A stretch of 64,000 nt of DNA from Rhineura floridana (taxonomy: Eukaryota; Chordata; Lepidosauria; Squamata; Rhineuridae). Below are positions 42,291 through 55,300 of the stretch, piece by piece. A program made the translations under genes and the position numbers. The notes beneath the pieces are model-generated. The model was not told the DNA's origin and made no database searches. It worked only from the letters and a program-made list of their open reading frames with translations. The DNA is taken from assembly GCF_030035675.1 (NCBI RefSeq), contig NC_084487.1:94746486-94810485 (forward strand), given 5' to 3'. Numbering within the stretch: the stretch's first letter is position 1; each line of letters begins with the position of its first letter.

Positions 42291-43010
42291 CTGATTAGCC
42301 AAGCCCAGCAGCTGTGAGGCTTTTAGAACACTGACAGTTGGTTCTTACTGAGCATGCCCTGCGTTATCATTGCCTTCAAGCCAAAATTTCTTAAATTAAT
42401 TAAAAATCAGCCAGGTATTTTTTTAACTTTTAAACTGCAGAAGATGAAAATCACAGTATGGGGGCAAGGTCAGTATTAGGATTACAGGTACTCTGTGAAT
42501 ATGGCTGATTTTTAATGAATGTCAACAGATTATGAGAACTCTGAAAGAAAAATGTCCAAAAGGGCTCTGGGGTTTTTTTCTCTCTTTTTAGACTTTGAAC
42601 TCTCAATTCTCTCTGACTGTTTTGTGTATCGCCATGAAAATTGAGAGGGTTGTTAAGCAAGCATTTCTGAGTTCAGGACTATAGGTTTTATTTTGAAATG
42701 AGCTTATGGGAAGCATCAGAATGGCATGGGGGTGTTTTCAATTTAACATTGCAGAATTTGAAAAATCCACGCTGGCTATCGTATACAGCCACTCTCGTGC
42801 TGTATAAACACATATTCAAATTATGACTGATATTTGTCTGACTTTTTTTTCATAATGCCAACTATTTGTGAACTCCCATTAGATAGCTGCATCCCCAATT
42901 TTCTGAATTCACAGTGTGTCACCAACAGGAGTAAATAACAATCCATTCACTATTTACATACATGAATGGCTAACAAGGGACATAGGTTGTTGTTGTTATT
43001 GCTATTGTTG

Positions 43011-43257
43011 TTGTTGTTTAGATTTATATCCTGCCTTCCTCCCAGTAAGAGAAGAATGATATTCTTCCTCAAAGGAGCTCAGACTAGCTTGTATGGGGTT
43101 ATCCCGTTTTATGCTGACAACAACCCTGTGAGGTAGGTTAGGCTGACGAGATAGGTTTGCCAAGGAGAACTGATGGCTGAATGGAGATTTGAACCCAGGT
43201 CTCTCCCTTCAGGCCTAACATTCTAGCATTGCACCAGCAGCTTTCAACCAGGCACAT
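43011..43257 (-). mobile_element. Sauria-type SINE
   Basis: On the minus strand: tRNA-like head with 'gggttcaaatctccattcag', 'aacctacctcacagggttg' body and a 'ggaagg-aggatataaatc' end. This is the typical lizard Sauria SINE plan. Confidence 0.7.
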
Positions 43258-43346
43258 GAATATTACATTTACTCCTGCAGCAAGACTGTCTCCTCCTTAA
43301 GCAAAATTGAATAGTTAGTTACTGAAGCTTCGTTGGGACTACTGGT

Positions 43347-43445
43347 CCCATAGAATAGTAGAGTTGGAAGGGGCCTACAAGGCCATCGAGTCCAACCCCC
43401 TGTTCTATCCAGGAATCCTAATCAAAGCATTCCGGATAGATGTAA
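43347..43445 (-). mobile_element. CR1 3' end fragment
   Basis: 'catagaatagtagagttgg' and 'ggccatcgagtccaaccccc' are the inverse of the CR1 terminus, as at 13795. Confidence 0.8.
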
Positions 43446-45317
43446 GAGGTAAGATGTAAGACTTTCATTGTCCCACAGAAATAATGAACTGTGCATAGCT
43501 GTACTGTATTGTCAAAGTCTATACTGTGCTGGTATAGTATTTTCCAAAAAGTGTAGAATAGTAGCTAACAGTACAATTCTATACATGTTGACTCTGACAA
43601 AGGTTAACTCTCACTGAGTTCTGTGGGACTAACTCCCAGGTAAGTGGGTATAAAAGTATAGTCAAAGACTAGTTTAATTACTAGGAGTGTAAGTTAGGAA
43701 GTCCACAGTTCCAATGTCACTCCATAGGCAACTCCTGTACAACCCTAGTCTTCCAGTTTAGACAGCATGCGGTAATTATACCGGCCTACTTTACTGGATT
43801 ATTGTAATGATTACCGTGATAATACATGTGAAATGCCTCAGACACTCTAACAGTGTAATCCAATGCATGTTTACTCAGAAATAATACATGTGCAGTGGAT
43901 CTTACTACCTATTTAAGATGGCAACATAAAGCACCATAAAATGTATAGAATTATTCATTCACAGTGTTAGATAAAATGGTATCTGGCACACATATCTATA
44001 CTAAAGTCTGCAGAACAGTGAATTGCTTCAGCTAATAATCAGGTCAAAAATCTAAGGGCCTACCATTACAGACTGATAGAACAATCCTGAAGTCAATCCA
44101 ACAGTTGAATGGGCTTAATCTTAAATAAGTCTGCATAAGAGAGCACCTTTAGGCTTGGGGTATGCCAGTATAGTGGAACTTACTTTCAATCATAAATACA
44201 GTTGCACTGCCTAACTAGTATAATAATCATCAGATTTTTCTCAAGGAAACATTGTCCCATTCATGCCTTTTACTCAAATGTAGCACACTCACACATGGCA
44301 GCAGGAGTGGGGTGCTATTCTTGCCCTACCTCTGATGTTTCATCATCTCCCACCTTTGTACGCTGAGGCCCGAGGCCCGAAAAGGGTACCCTTCACACAA
44401 CTGGGCGTCCCATCACATAAAACCACTAGCAGCTGCTCATAAACAGATTCCATTTTCTATGTTCAGGCTTCCAACATTACAGGAAGGGCATAACGTGCAT
44501 TCTGCTCCTGCTGCTTCACATGAATGTCTTACACACAAGTAAACATGTGAATAGGCCACATGAGAATAGGCGTTCTAGAAATGGGGGGGGGATGGATTAG
44601 GAAACCTTTGCAGAAAATTATGAAAAACCTTATCACACTACAGTTGCTCTAGGCTTCATATAAAAGTTGTGAAAAACAAAAATAAATCTGGCATTGATAG
44701 GGCCTTCACACTGCTGTGCTGTGCAGTGCAGTTTATCAAATTTACTTGTAAGATTAGTCTAGGTGACACTGCATAAAATTATCATTTATCCCAGAAAATT
44801 ATGTGAATGTAATACTGTGCCACTCAGCTTCAAGGAAATTCACTTTAGGATTACAGCCCTCAAACATCTGCAGTAGTAGATGATTAATTCATTTAATACA
44901 GTTTGTACAGAATAGTATTTGGAAAACTGGGCAGTCCATAATCAATGTTTTAAATATCACCTAATGCAGCCAGAACCAAACAACATGGTTCCACATGAGT
45001 AGATCAATCTTCCCTCTGCACATTCCATTCTAGCCTAGAACCAAAGAAATAGTATTGCCCTCGCAGGGTATGCACACATACAAACACACACACAATGCCT
45101 TTTACTCAGGATCAGTTTGGAGTAACTGTCATGTCAGTTCCATACACTGAAGACTGATCTGTAAAGTTACTTGAGTAGTCCTGGAGTTGCTTCCTCATAT
45201 CACTTTGATAATGTTTTTACATACATATCAGGTGACTGGCATGGTTACATTCCATGACAATGTCATTGTCAGTATGATATTGGCACAGGAAATAACTGCA
45301 TCAGTCACATAACAAAA
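43446..45317. other. Unassigned spacer
   Basis: 1.9 kb without a recognised gene. The common squamate motif 'ggactaactcccaggtaagtg' occurs near 43625. Confidence 0.35.
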
Positions 45318-45712
45318 TGGTTTGGACGATCATATGTCAACAGATTAAGCAGAGATAGGAACGAGCCTTTTGCCTGTGTAAAGATCCCTTTGCTTCTCCC
45401 TTCCTGTGAGCTGTGATTAAACCAGGAATCCTCTAACCATAGCCTTCCATTTTGTCTGAACTGACAAACTATGGTTACCAGCTTTGAAACAAGCAAGGAT
45501 ATTAAACATCAAACTATCCTTAATTCTCAGCTTGTTCAAAAGTTGATAACCATAGTTTCCCAGTTCAGATGAAAAAGGAAACTGTGGTTAATCTGAGGCT
45601 TCCTGGTTTAATTGCAGCTTGTGGCAAGTGGAAGAGCAAAGGGATTGCACACATGAGCAAAAGGCTTACATGAATCTCTGCTGAGATACATATGATCATC
45701 TGGACATGGCCT
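45318..45712. mobile_element. Palindromic MITE, ~395 bp
   Basis: The arms pair at 'tttggacgatcatatg' with 'catatgatcatctggacat', at 'agccttttgcc' with its mirror, and at 'aactatggttaccagctttg' with 'aaaagttgataaccatagtt'. The arms are about 170 bp and the centre short. Superfamily not determined. Confidence 0.65.
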
Positions 45713-46631
45713 ATGTCTATATCAAAACCCTAAAGTGTGTTGCAAATCTCTGAACCATAACAATTGTTTTTCTAATTTCATTATCCCCCAGCCATTTCAT
45801 GTAAAACTACTCAAATTTTGTCAGATATTCTTATCAGTTTCCCTGCGGCTCATAAAATTATCCCTCTGTACTGAACAACTTGCCCATATTGAACCTATAC
45901 AAAAGCATTTATCAGAGAGTGAGACCTTGTGAAAAGACTCAGCACCTTAAACCGATTAAAAATGCCATTTCCCCACTAAGTGTGACATATATTAGGAATC
46001 ACATGCTAAACATTTTTAATGAGACACTTGCAGAACATACTTCATTATGAAATCAGATATAAGCTTTACATAGCCAGGTCCAGAGAACATATTTCTCTTT
46101 ACATTACAGGAAAAGTCATTTCCTGTCAATCTGTGCCAGTTTCAGAGAGTGGGAGTATTTGCAAATACAGGTTGTGCTAAAAATAAATGGAAAATGATAG
46201 TTTTGCACACAGCAAATGAAAGTCTGGAAACAATTTTGGACTTTAAAAGAAAAAAAAATCCAAGCTTCCACAGTACATGGTTGGAGGCACTCAGAATTCC
46301 ATGGACATATCATTTGCTGGACCAGGATCCATGAGTGGAAACTTGATGTACATTAGATGACCATGTGAATGTGCATCTGAATGAAGATGTTATCCATATG
46401 CACTATGTTACTTATGTAGTCTCTGTTGGGGTAACTGTGTGAATTTATATATGGTGTGATTTTATCTACTATAAGCCAGAGCCTGATGCACTGTTCCAAT
46501 CATTTGTGAATGCAGATGGATTTAGATCCAGACTTAGTCATGTTTATAGCAGATCCACTGAAATCAATGGGACTTTGAAGAATCATAATTAAGTCCCACT
46601 TATTTAAATGGGTCTACTTTAAACATGACTT

Positions 46632-47139
46632 GGGCTGCACTCAGACACCAGTTTATTCTGTTTTTCCAACATTTCCTTACCTGATTTCTACATTTTATTT
46701 GATATTTTGCAATATGTAAAAGCCAATTCTGGAAATCTAGTGGAATATAGTGGAAGTTAGCACTCATTCCCATTTTAATTGCTTCCAGAAAAAATCTGTT
46801 TGCAACCCTATTAACCCAGAAAATTGTAGGAGTAAATTGATGAAATTTGGGGCGGTATATTAGCATACAGTTTTCGCTGCCATTTTCATGGGGGAACAGA
46901 AGTGTACATGTGCAGAAAGAGCGAGGGAGTAGCAACATGTCCAATGATATTGTTGTGTCGCACCACACCCACCGTAATTTGGTGGTAGATCGTTCAAAAA
47001 GCCACAGTTCCATAATGCAACAGGTACTGCAGTGTGAAAGGAATGTTAGAAATTGCCACAGAAGTGCTATCATTATCATTGCAGTAAAACAATACAGTAA
47101 ACCCCCTGTCTGAATGCAGACTAAGTTTAGATCCAGCCC
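46632..47139. mobile_element. Palindromic MITE, ~510 bp
   Basis: Ends 'gggctgcactcagacacc' and 'ctgtctgaatgcagactaag..cagccc' are inverted, with inner pairs such as 'cagtttattctgttttt' and 'aaaacaatacagtaaacc'. 45713-46631 has no recognised feature beyond the squamate motif near 46560. Confidence 0.6.
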
Positions 47140-47959
47140 ATGGTCTTGAGCAAGCACGTCACCATTCGCTACACAAAATGAAGCTAAAAGTACAGCCTCT
47201 CTTGACATGAAAGGTAGTAACTGGAGAATTCAGAAGTAGGGGAACAGTGCAATGCAAAAGTTCATGATAGGGGTGTTTTGTCATGTCCCTGCTCCAACAC
47301 ATTCTTTTTAAACAATGACTTACCATTTTTTCCTTTTACTGTGGGCTACATTAGTATTAACTCTTCTTGCTAAGATGAATGCGACCATTCCATTCTGCCA
47401 GGCTCAGGACACATTGCTACTATTTCTAGGGCTGAATAATGCATAAGGATGCTATGAACTTCACACACGTGCGATGAAGTGGAGATAACAACAAATACCC
47501 TAATGACAGAGCTACTGTGGTGAATGTCCTTAGTCCGTGTCTCACAGAATGATACAGTACTTGATCTTGAGCACAACAAGGAGAAGTTACTAATCTCCAG
47601 GTTATTCAGTGAGCAACTGGTGACTGCTAATAGGAAACTGTATTGTTCCAGGCTAGGAAGAGGAAAATGGAGCAACACACAATGATTTATGCCAGATCCT
47701 TGATGTGCTCAAAGGTAAAAGATATCAGCAATTGTCCCACAATGTCCTGATAAATGAAGATCTGAACTACAAAGAGAAAGACATCTTTCTTTAATCCTGG
47801 AGAGGTATTGTCAGTCAATGTAGACTAGATGAACCAATAGCCTCACTTGGTATAAGGCAGATTCCTATGCTCCCCAAAGGAGGCAGAAATTGCATTGTTT
47901 TATGCGGATTATTCTAAAACTGGAAAAGCCCAACAACTATTTTTTTTTAAAAAAGATGT

Positions 47960-48110
47960 TTTGTTTTAATATGTTTTGAAGATGTTTTGTTTTAATATAT
48001 TTTAACATCTGTTTTTATGATGTTTTATATTGTTTTTAGTGGTTTTGTTTGCCACCCTGGGCTCCTACTGGGAGGAAGGGTGGAATATTATTATTATTAT
48101 TATTATTATT

Positions 48111-48142
<32 letters not shown>
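47960..48142 (+). mobile_element. L2-like 3' end with (TTA)n(GTA)n microsatellite
   Basis: 'tgccaccctgggctcctac' and 'gggaggaagggtggaata' are a LINE tail of the L2 type, running into trinucleotide repeats at 48088-48142. 47140-47959 has nothing recognised. Confidence 0.6.
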
Positions 48143-48143
<1 letters not shown>

Positions 48144-48324
48144 CTGTTATGTAAATTGATCTCTGAACAGTGGACAAATATCTCTCTTTTCTCTAGATAT
48201 TCCTTGAAATGCCAGGGATTTAATCTGGGACCTTTCGTATGCAAAAGTATGTGCTCTACTGAGCTACAGACCTTTTCCCCCTCACCCCATATTCCCATAT
48301 TGTCTACAAACAGAAGGAGGGGGT

Positions 48325-48670
48325 ATAGTATTTATTTAACTATTCTAAAAAAGTGTATTAACTACTTTTCATGTATAAGATAAATTTCAAAGCAGTTCAC
48401 AATATACATAACACCAAAATAAAGTCAATAAATAACAACAGTTAGAACATCCAGATAGCCATATAATATAATTTCAGCAACTGCAGCAGCCAGAACAACA
48501 AAAGAACGGAAGGTTAACAGTGAGGAAATGACAAGAGTAAACATTAAGGTCTTTAACTGTTTGTGAAAACACCCCATTTTGGGTGCTTACTTAATCTCCA
48601 CAGGAAGCTCATTCCGCAAACTGGGCACTGCAACAGAAAAGGCTGTCCTTTGAGCTCCAGATAACTGAAT
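48325..48670 (-). mobile_element. L2 LINE C-terminal/3' fragment
   Basis: The minus strand around 48660-48600 reads FSVAVPSLRNELP when frame-tolerant, aligning with FSVAAPTLWNSLP of the L2 at 28870. Its 3' UTR-like part follows toward 48325. Confidence 0.5.
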
Positions 48671-48783
48671 CAGTAGGTTGTAGGACAGTCAAGAGAGCCA
48701 CACCTGTAGATCACAGTGTCCCATGCAAATGATATGGGAAAAGGTGGTCTTAGACATAACTTGGATCCAAGCTATTTAAGACT

Positions 48784-49097
48784 TCATTCACACCATACAT
48801 TTATTCCACTTTAAACAGTCATGACTTTCCCCAGGGAGTCCTGGGAAGTGTAGTTTTTGAAAGGTGCTGAGAGTTGTTAGGAGACCCCTATTCTGCTCTC
48901 AGAACTTCAGTTGCCTGAGTGATTTTACAGCCAATCCCTCTGAGTCATTCTGAGAACTGTAGCTCTATTAGAGTAATGGGGGTCTCTCCTTACAACTCTC
49001 AGCACCCTTCACAAGGTACACCCAGAATTCTTTGGGGGAAGTCAAGACTGTTTAAAGTGAAATAACAGTGGAATAAATGGATGGTGTCAATGTGGCC
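48784..49097. mobile_element. Palindromic MITE ('accatacatttattcc' family)
   Basis: 'cacaccatacatttattcc' at the left and 'ggaataaatggatggtgt' at the right, with the usual inner pairs. Confidence 0.75.
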
Positions 49098-50449
49098 TAG
49101 GCCAAAAGCAGCATCTTAAATTTCTCTCGGCAGCTAACTGGCAGCTAGTGCAGATCCCTCAATATTCATGGTCCATACTTGTACAGCTCCAGGAAGTGGG
49201 TCCATATTTGCTATTCTTTGGGTAAGAGTAGCCGCACACAGCAGACCTCTTCAAGTAAATCAACTATTTATTGTTTGCAGCTTCCTGAGAAAAAGCCCAG
49301 GTCGGAAAATATAGATTAGAGAAAAAACAGTGATTGCAGCTTAATGGAGGTTTGTCCAAGGTTAGGTGATCCATTTAAATGCAGGATTGCTCTGGCTCTT
49401 GAGCCTGTACAGGCTTCAGCTGGAGAAGTGAAAAATTGTTTTTTTCCCCAGTATACTCATATTGTCTGCCTCATCCTGAGATTCCTGGAGGGGCCTCTTA
49501 AAGAGGCAGCACAGACATTTGCTTTTCCTGACCTATTAAAAGCAACCTTTCTTCTGCATTTGATCTCTTCTGGAAGATCTTACAACCACTGTTCTGTCAT
49601 TGCAGAATTAATTGCCTTCCAGTGCCATGGATCACCAAAGCAAATCTTTGTAACTGGCTACAGTTTATCCTGTGCAATGGATCACCTGTAATTAAATTTG
49701 GGGAAATGGATAAAAGGGGATGATAACGTATGGTGCAATTAACAGAATATAGGGAGATGTCTTTCTTTTAACATTCACTATAAAGTTATGATGGGAGGAA
49801 GACTGTGCTAGACTCTACAAATTGCAGTGTCACCACTTGAAATCATTGGATTTTTCTTTGGGGATCATAAGTCATTACCTTTAGACAGTTTTGTCTTTGC
49901 AGTCAAAATCTGATCTATTTATAAAGCTCAGTTGATGTCATGTTTGGCCATAGTTACTCCACCCTGACATAACAAGTGAGATGATAGTCACTGACCAATG
50001 GCCTTTCTGAAAATGTTGTTTTCTGTTTTAAAACCTAGTGTTAAAAAAACCCATATCTTTTTAAACAAAGACATTCCCATGCCACTTTGGTATATTACTG
50101 TCTGGTAAGAACCCAAATTAACACAAACCCATTCATCTAAGTCAAAACACTCTTCACTTTTCCTTAAATAGCTTTGTTTTATTTAAAAGGCACATGAAAT
50201 AGACTGGCAGTGACACCCAGTGGCAAAAGAGAACACCTACAGCTACGTGGAGTTAAGTAATTAAACACACTCACTCACACAGAGCAGCATCCTTTTGAAA
50301 TCAAAGGATCAAGGCTGGCATGTCAAAATCAAGAGACAAAATTGGAAGTCACAACACTGCAGCAATTAGTAGTTTGCTGTGCTGGCAGATCCTACTTACG
50401 TTTAGAAGTAAGTTCCATTAGGTTTGAGGGACCTTACTCTTTGGTGGAT
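49098..50449. other. Unassigned spacer
   Basis: A 115-codon open frame at 49344-49691 has no recognisable domain. Nothing else stands out. Confidence 0.35.
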
Positions 50450-50893
50450 TAGAGATGGGCAAATCTGTCAGTTCGGTTTCTCTCAATTTCTCAGTTTTGC
50501 AATCTTCCATCCAGTTCTCCACATTTCCACATCAGTTTGCATTTTTCTTTTTAAAAAAAAGTCCTTATGAAAGTTCATAAGCATTTTAGTGTAATTTTCC
50601 CCCAACATACATATCTGCATGCAGTTTTGCCTAATATACACAACGTTGCAAAGCAATTTTCCTTAATATAATGCATCTTGTTAATGTTATTATTTTCATG
50701 AATGTATGCGTTCTTATGCACACTTATATACATGTTTGTACACATTACTTGGCTGGAGAACAGCACGGCAAAATTTGGAACAGTGCAAATTTTGAAAGAT
50801 AGTTGTGTTTTGGTTCACATATTGTCTCAAAAAGTGTGAATTAGGTAGAGTCACCTTTAATGCAAACTGAATCAAATCTGTATCCATCCCCAG
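50450..50893 (-). repeat. 'gggatggg' MITE-like repeat, both ends visible
   Basis: 'tagagatgggcaaatctgtc' at the left and 'atcaaatctgtatccatcccca' shape at the right show the short terminal inverted repeat best. The interior is like that at 31730. Confidence 0.6.
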
Positions 50894-51398
50894 TGTAGAC
50901 ACAGCCTTACAGCACAGCCCTAGGCTTGTTAACTCAGAAGTCCCACTGTGTTCAATGGGACTTGCTCCCCAGAAAGCCTATTTAAGGCTTACTTATAAGT
51001 AAGTATGCATAAGATTGTGCCTTTAGCTGCCTTTTAGTTTGAGATTTTCAGCCTCAGTAATACTATGCTTTCTAGTTTAGATCAGTAATCATGAGAACCA
51101 ATGACACATTTTCTTTGTAAAATGAAAGAGGATATTCTCTGCATCTCAACTAAAGCTGTAGGAGCCAGACATTTCCATAGACTTAGGTGCTACATTCTGT
51201 TTGAGAGGTATATCTCACCACTACTGCTTTAGATATGTATGCATATTTTTGTAGTGCTTATAAAGGATACTACTACTACTACTACTACTAATTTCTACTT
51301 TATTTCATTATTTGAAGATTTAGTGAAGTTGGGGGATATATTTGCAAAAGCTTTTCTTATAATGGGAGCTCCTTTGAAAGTCTAAATATTGTTATTTT

Positions 51399-52316
51399 AT
51401 GACCCAGCAGGTTCACTTTACAACTTGGATGCATATTACATTTATGTGGAGTTCTACTTTTGCCATGAAACCAGCTCAGCTACCTGTGTTCCGAAGGAAG
51501 CCTTTTATTGCAGCCTGGAATGCACCAACAGATCATTGCTCAACCAGATATAATGTAACAATTAACCTGAACATGTTCCATGTGACTGGAAGCCCATTCG
51601 CCAAAGCAAGAGGACAGAATGTGACTATATTTTATGTCAATAGACTAGGATATTACCCATGGTACACTTCACGGGAAATCCCAGTTAATGGTGGCCTACC
51701 TCAGAATTTCAGCTTGCAAAAGCATCTGGATAAAGCTCGCCAGGACATTAACTACTACATTCCTGATAAAAATTTCACTGGATTAGCAGTCATAGACTGG
51801 GAACACTGGAGACCACAATGGGACCGCAACTGGAATACAAAAGATATTTACAGGAGACAGTCAAGAAAACTAATTTCTGAAATGCATGAGAATGTTTCAG
51901 CAAATGCTGTTGAGCGTTTAGCTAAACTTTCATTTGAGCAATGTGCTAAAGCATTCATGAAAGAGACAATTGAGCTGGGAATTAAAAGTAGACCCAAGGG
52001 CCTGTGGGGATACTACTTATATCCTGACTGCCACAATTATAATTTTCATGACCAGAACTATACTGGCTCTTGTCCAGAAAATGAAGTTTTGAGGAACAAT
52101 GAACTGTGGTGGCTGTGGAACAGCAGTGCAGCCCTGTATCCTTCCATTGGCATTAAGAAATGCCTTGGAAACAGTGAAAATATATTACGCTTTGCACAGT
52201 TTAGAGTGAATGAATCTATGAGGATTTCCTCAATGACATCACATGATTATGCTCTTCCAGTATTTGTATATACCCGACTAGACTATAGAGACGAGCCCTT
52301 GTTATTTCTTTCTAAG
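51399..52316 (+). CDS. HYAL4: HYAL4 coding exon 1
   Basis: 306 codons with the signal sequence and most of the catalytic barrel. Ends LFLSK before donor GTAAGC. Cysteines 47, 211 and 225 match those of copies A and B. Confidence 0.93.
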
Positions 52317-55300
52317 GTAAGCTATTTGGGAAATAAGTAGCAATTGCTACATTAGACCTGCTCTACTGTAAGCTAATGAGTTCTAAACTAGGAAGAAACT
52401 ACTTCACATTTTACTTCAGCCAAGAAGTCACTAGGTGGATTTAAGCAACCAGCCATTTCTCTGTCTCAACTGACAATGTTTAATAAGAGTATGATAACAC
52501 AAGCTTACCTGATACTGACTCTTGTAAGGATTACTCAAATAATGTCTGTGAACTACTCTGTATATTCAAGAAAACCAATATACAGATGGTAACTATTATT
52601 GAAAATTTTGCATAATGGTTTAGTGTATTAGAAAAAGAAAGTGATTGACTTGGGCACATAATAATTTATTTTAGCTGACTTCATTAACAATCGTAATTGT
52701 GAATGAATGAATGAATGAGTTTATTGCAGTCATAGACCAACATAAATATATACATCATTAAAAGGAGAACAAAAATTTTCAGTAAAAACAGCACAGAATA
52801 ATCAAAGTCTCATTAAAACCGGGTCTACGTCAGCAGATTAACCATCAATTTAACAGAGTTGATTTTGTATTCTTCTCTAGAGTATTTAAAGTACATTACA
52901 AATTATTTTTCTTTTAAATTGAGATTTTCACTGCACCTGAGCAATTGATGAGAAGAGCATATTATGGGCACTGGTCTGCTATATTTAAGGTCATCCTTGG
53001 AAGGAAAGCACATTTTAAGTGTTATATTTTTCCCCAAGACTTTTGCCACAATACAATAGCAGACATGCTGCTGCATTATGAGAAATATGATCCCAGGATA
53101 TAGAAATAGAAAGGTATAGCCAGCTAAGATTTAGAGTAAACTCATTGAAAAAATGGGAACTTATAAATGTCTATTAATTTCAATAGGTCTACTATGACTA
53201 AACTTGTGTACAACCTACAGATGATATAAACAGAGATGCAGAATGAAGTAACCATTAGTGATCAGAGTGTCAAAGAGCAAATTCAAAATAATCCACTGAT
53301 TGGTGCAATTATTTCCATTTTATAACACCAAAAAAGAAGACTGAGAAGCAATTTGTGTAAATCTGTTCTAGTTCATACGTAGATCATTCTAATTTTTGAA
53401 AGAGACAGGTAAACCTACTACTAAGATGCTAGGCTGGTTCCTCAAGGACTAGCCCCTTATCCACAAAGTCCATTTTCAGGTTTTTTAACTAGCTGTTTCC
53501 CTAGTAAAATAAATTGTGAAAGAACTGTAACAGACAGTGATGTTATTTCCTTCTGTTTCCAATGTAGCAAGATCTTCTTAGCACTGTTGGAGAAAGTGCT
53601 GCCTTGGGAGCTGCAGGAATTGTTATTTGGGGAGACATGAATTTAACGTCATCTGAGGTAAACCAATGCCTTCACTCTTACTTGAGGGCGTTATTTAATT
53701 CAGGGGACAGAATTTCCATTCTATGCTATTCACTTTTATTTTATTTACCTTTTGAGGTGTAGTTTATCTGATAACTCATTAATAGCTAGCCTATCAATGA
53801 CATACACATTTTCCTCATGGTGGTGCTAGAATGTCTACATAGGTCACCAAACAGAAAAGAGAGACTGTCTGATTTCAGAATTTGGATCCATGTTTTGAAT
53901 AACTGTTTCAGACTTGATAGATCTTTTTGCCCAGGGGAACAGATGAAGCCAAAGAAGGTGACTCTCTTGTGGTCAAGGTTTGGCTTCTTGTTTAGTAACA
54001 ACTCAAAGGGAATATTTACCCTCAAAACAGAAATAGTCATTCCATGTTCCAAGGGACTCTGAGAATTATCATTCTGTGAGATTAGAGGTTTCTAGCAGAC
54101 TTCTCAGTACCCTCCTGAAACTCCAGTGCCCAGGATTCTTTGGGAAGCCATCACAGTTAACATGGTATAAAGTGATGTAAACTTGTTCTGTAGATGCGCC
54201 CTAGGTTGCCACTTACTTCAGAGACATCTCAAAACTGCCCTTCAGTGGGAGGGATGAGTAGCTGGGAAGTTCTCTTTAGCAGAGAACGATCTTATGACTA
54301 TAGGGTACTTATTTTTTGCAGAATTCTTTTTTATCAGTGCATGGATTAGTGAAATAGAGGAAGGAGTGAATATCAAGACAAATCTAACAGTCTTTCTTTT
54401 ATATGCTCCCAGAATATTAGTGTAGAAAAAAGGAGGGGTGCGAACCCTGAATGCCAAAGGAGGGAGTATCAATATGTTTATTGTATATTTTCTTAGAAGA
54501 AGTAGCTTATAATATAAAATGCCCAACGCGTTTCAGCCCATCAAGGGCTTTCATCAGGGGATGATAGTTGCTAAAAGCTCTATATACAGGTGCGAAATTA
54601 CTATACTGGAGCAATCAAGTAAATTCTCTACAGATTGCAACTGAGGCAACTATAATCCACTGATGAAAGCCCTTGATGGGCTGAAACGCGTTGGGCATTT
54701 TATATTATAAGCTACTTCTTCTAAGAAAATATACAATAAACATATTGATACTCCCTCCTTTGGCATTCAGGGTTCGCACCCCTCCTTTTTTCTACACGTC
54801 ATTGTATGCCTTCCACCTTCCTTTCTACTCCCAGAATATTAGGCCTAGGGGCAAAATACTGTCCTTGAGGCCTCTCTATCCGGCCCTCAAGACTTCCCTC
54901 AGGTCAAGCTACACCTATCACCAACCGGCTTCTCACCTTCCCTGAGTTCTCTTCCCTGGCTGAAATGTGTCCTTGAACTTTGATAATGTCTAGTTTGAGA
55001 GGGGAATGTGAGTGTGTGTAGAAACTAGCCTTGGTAGAAAAGTAAAATGTAAATGTGTTGTCCTGGCCACTTTGCCTCTGGCCCAACCCAGAACTGGAAT
55101 GTGCCCCCTGGAAGATTGCCCAGAATGGAATATGGTCCTTGAGCTGCAAAAGGTTCTCTACCCCTGAGGTACACTCTTCCGATTTTTTGGGGTGGGGTGG
55201 AGTGTCAAAAACCCTACTAATCTACCTGCCACTCTTCACTTGCAATCTCCTGGCTCAAATAGTGTCTGCTTTGGTCCACTTCACTCTCCATCATTGGCTG

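Larger units (their letters stand above)
54421..54827. mobile_element. Hammerhead-bearing inverted retroelement, candidate Penelope-like
   Basis: 407 bp flanked by a perfect 15-bp target duplication 'ctcccagaatattag' (54406-54420 and 54828-54842). Two ~137-bp near-identical arms are inverted (54421-54557 on the minus strand, 54660-54797 on the plus) around a ~100-bp centre. Each arm carries a hammerhead-like core. Penelope-like elements are known to carry such ribozymes in their terminal repeats and often insert with inverted copies. No protein is encoded. Confidence 0.75.

Noticed and set aside
49344-49691. 115-codon open frame
   Set aside because: No recognisable domain and no homolog that I know; probably chance.
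54421-54827. Plain palindromic MITE
   Set aside because: The 15-bp target duplication, the asymmetric right end and the ribozyme cores do not fit a DNA transposon with 2- or 8-bp duplications.
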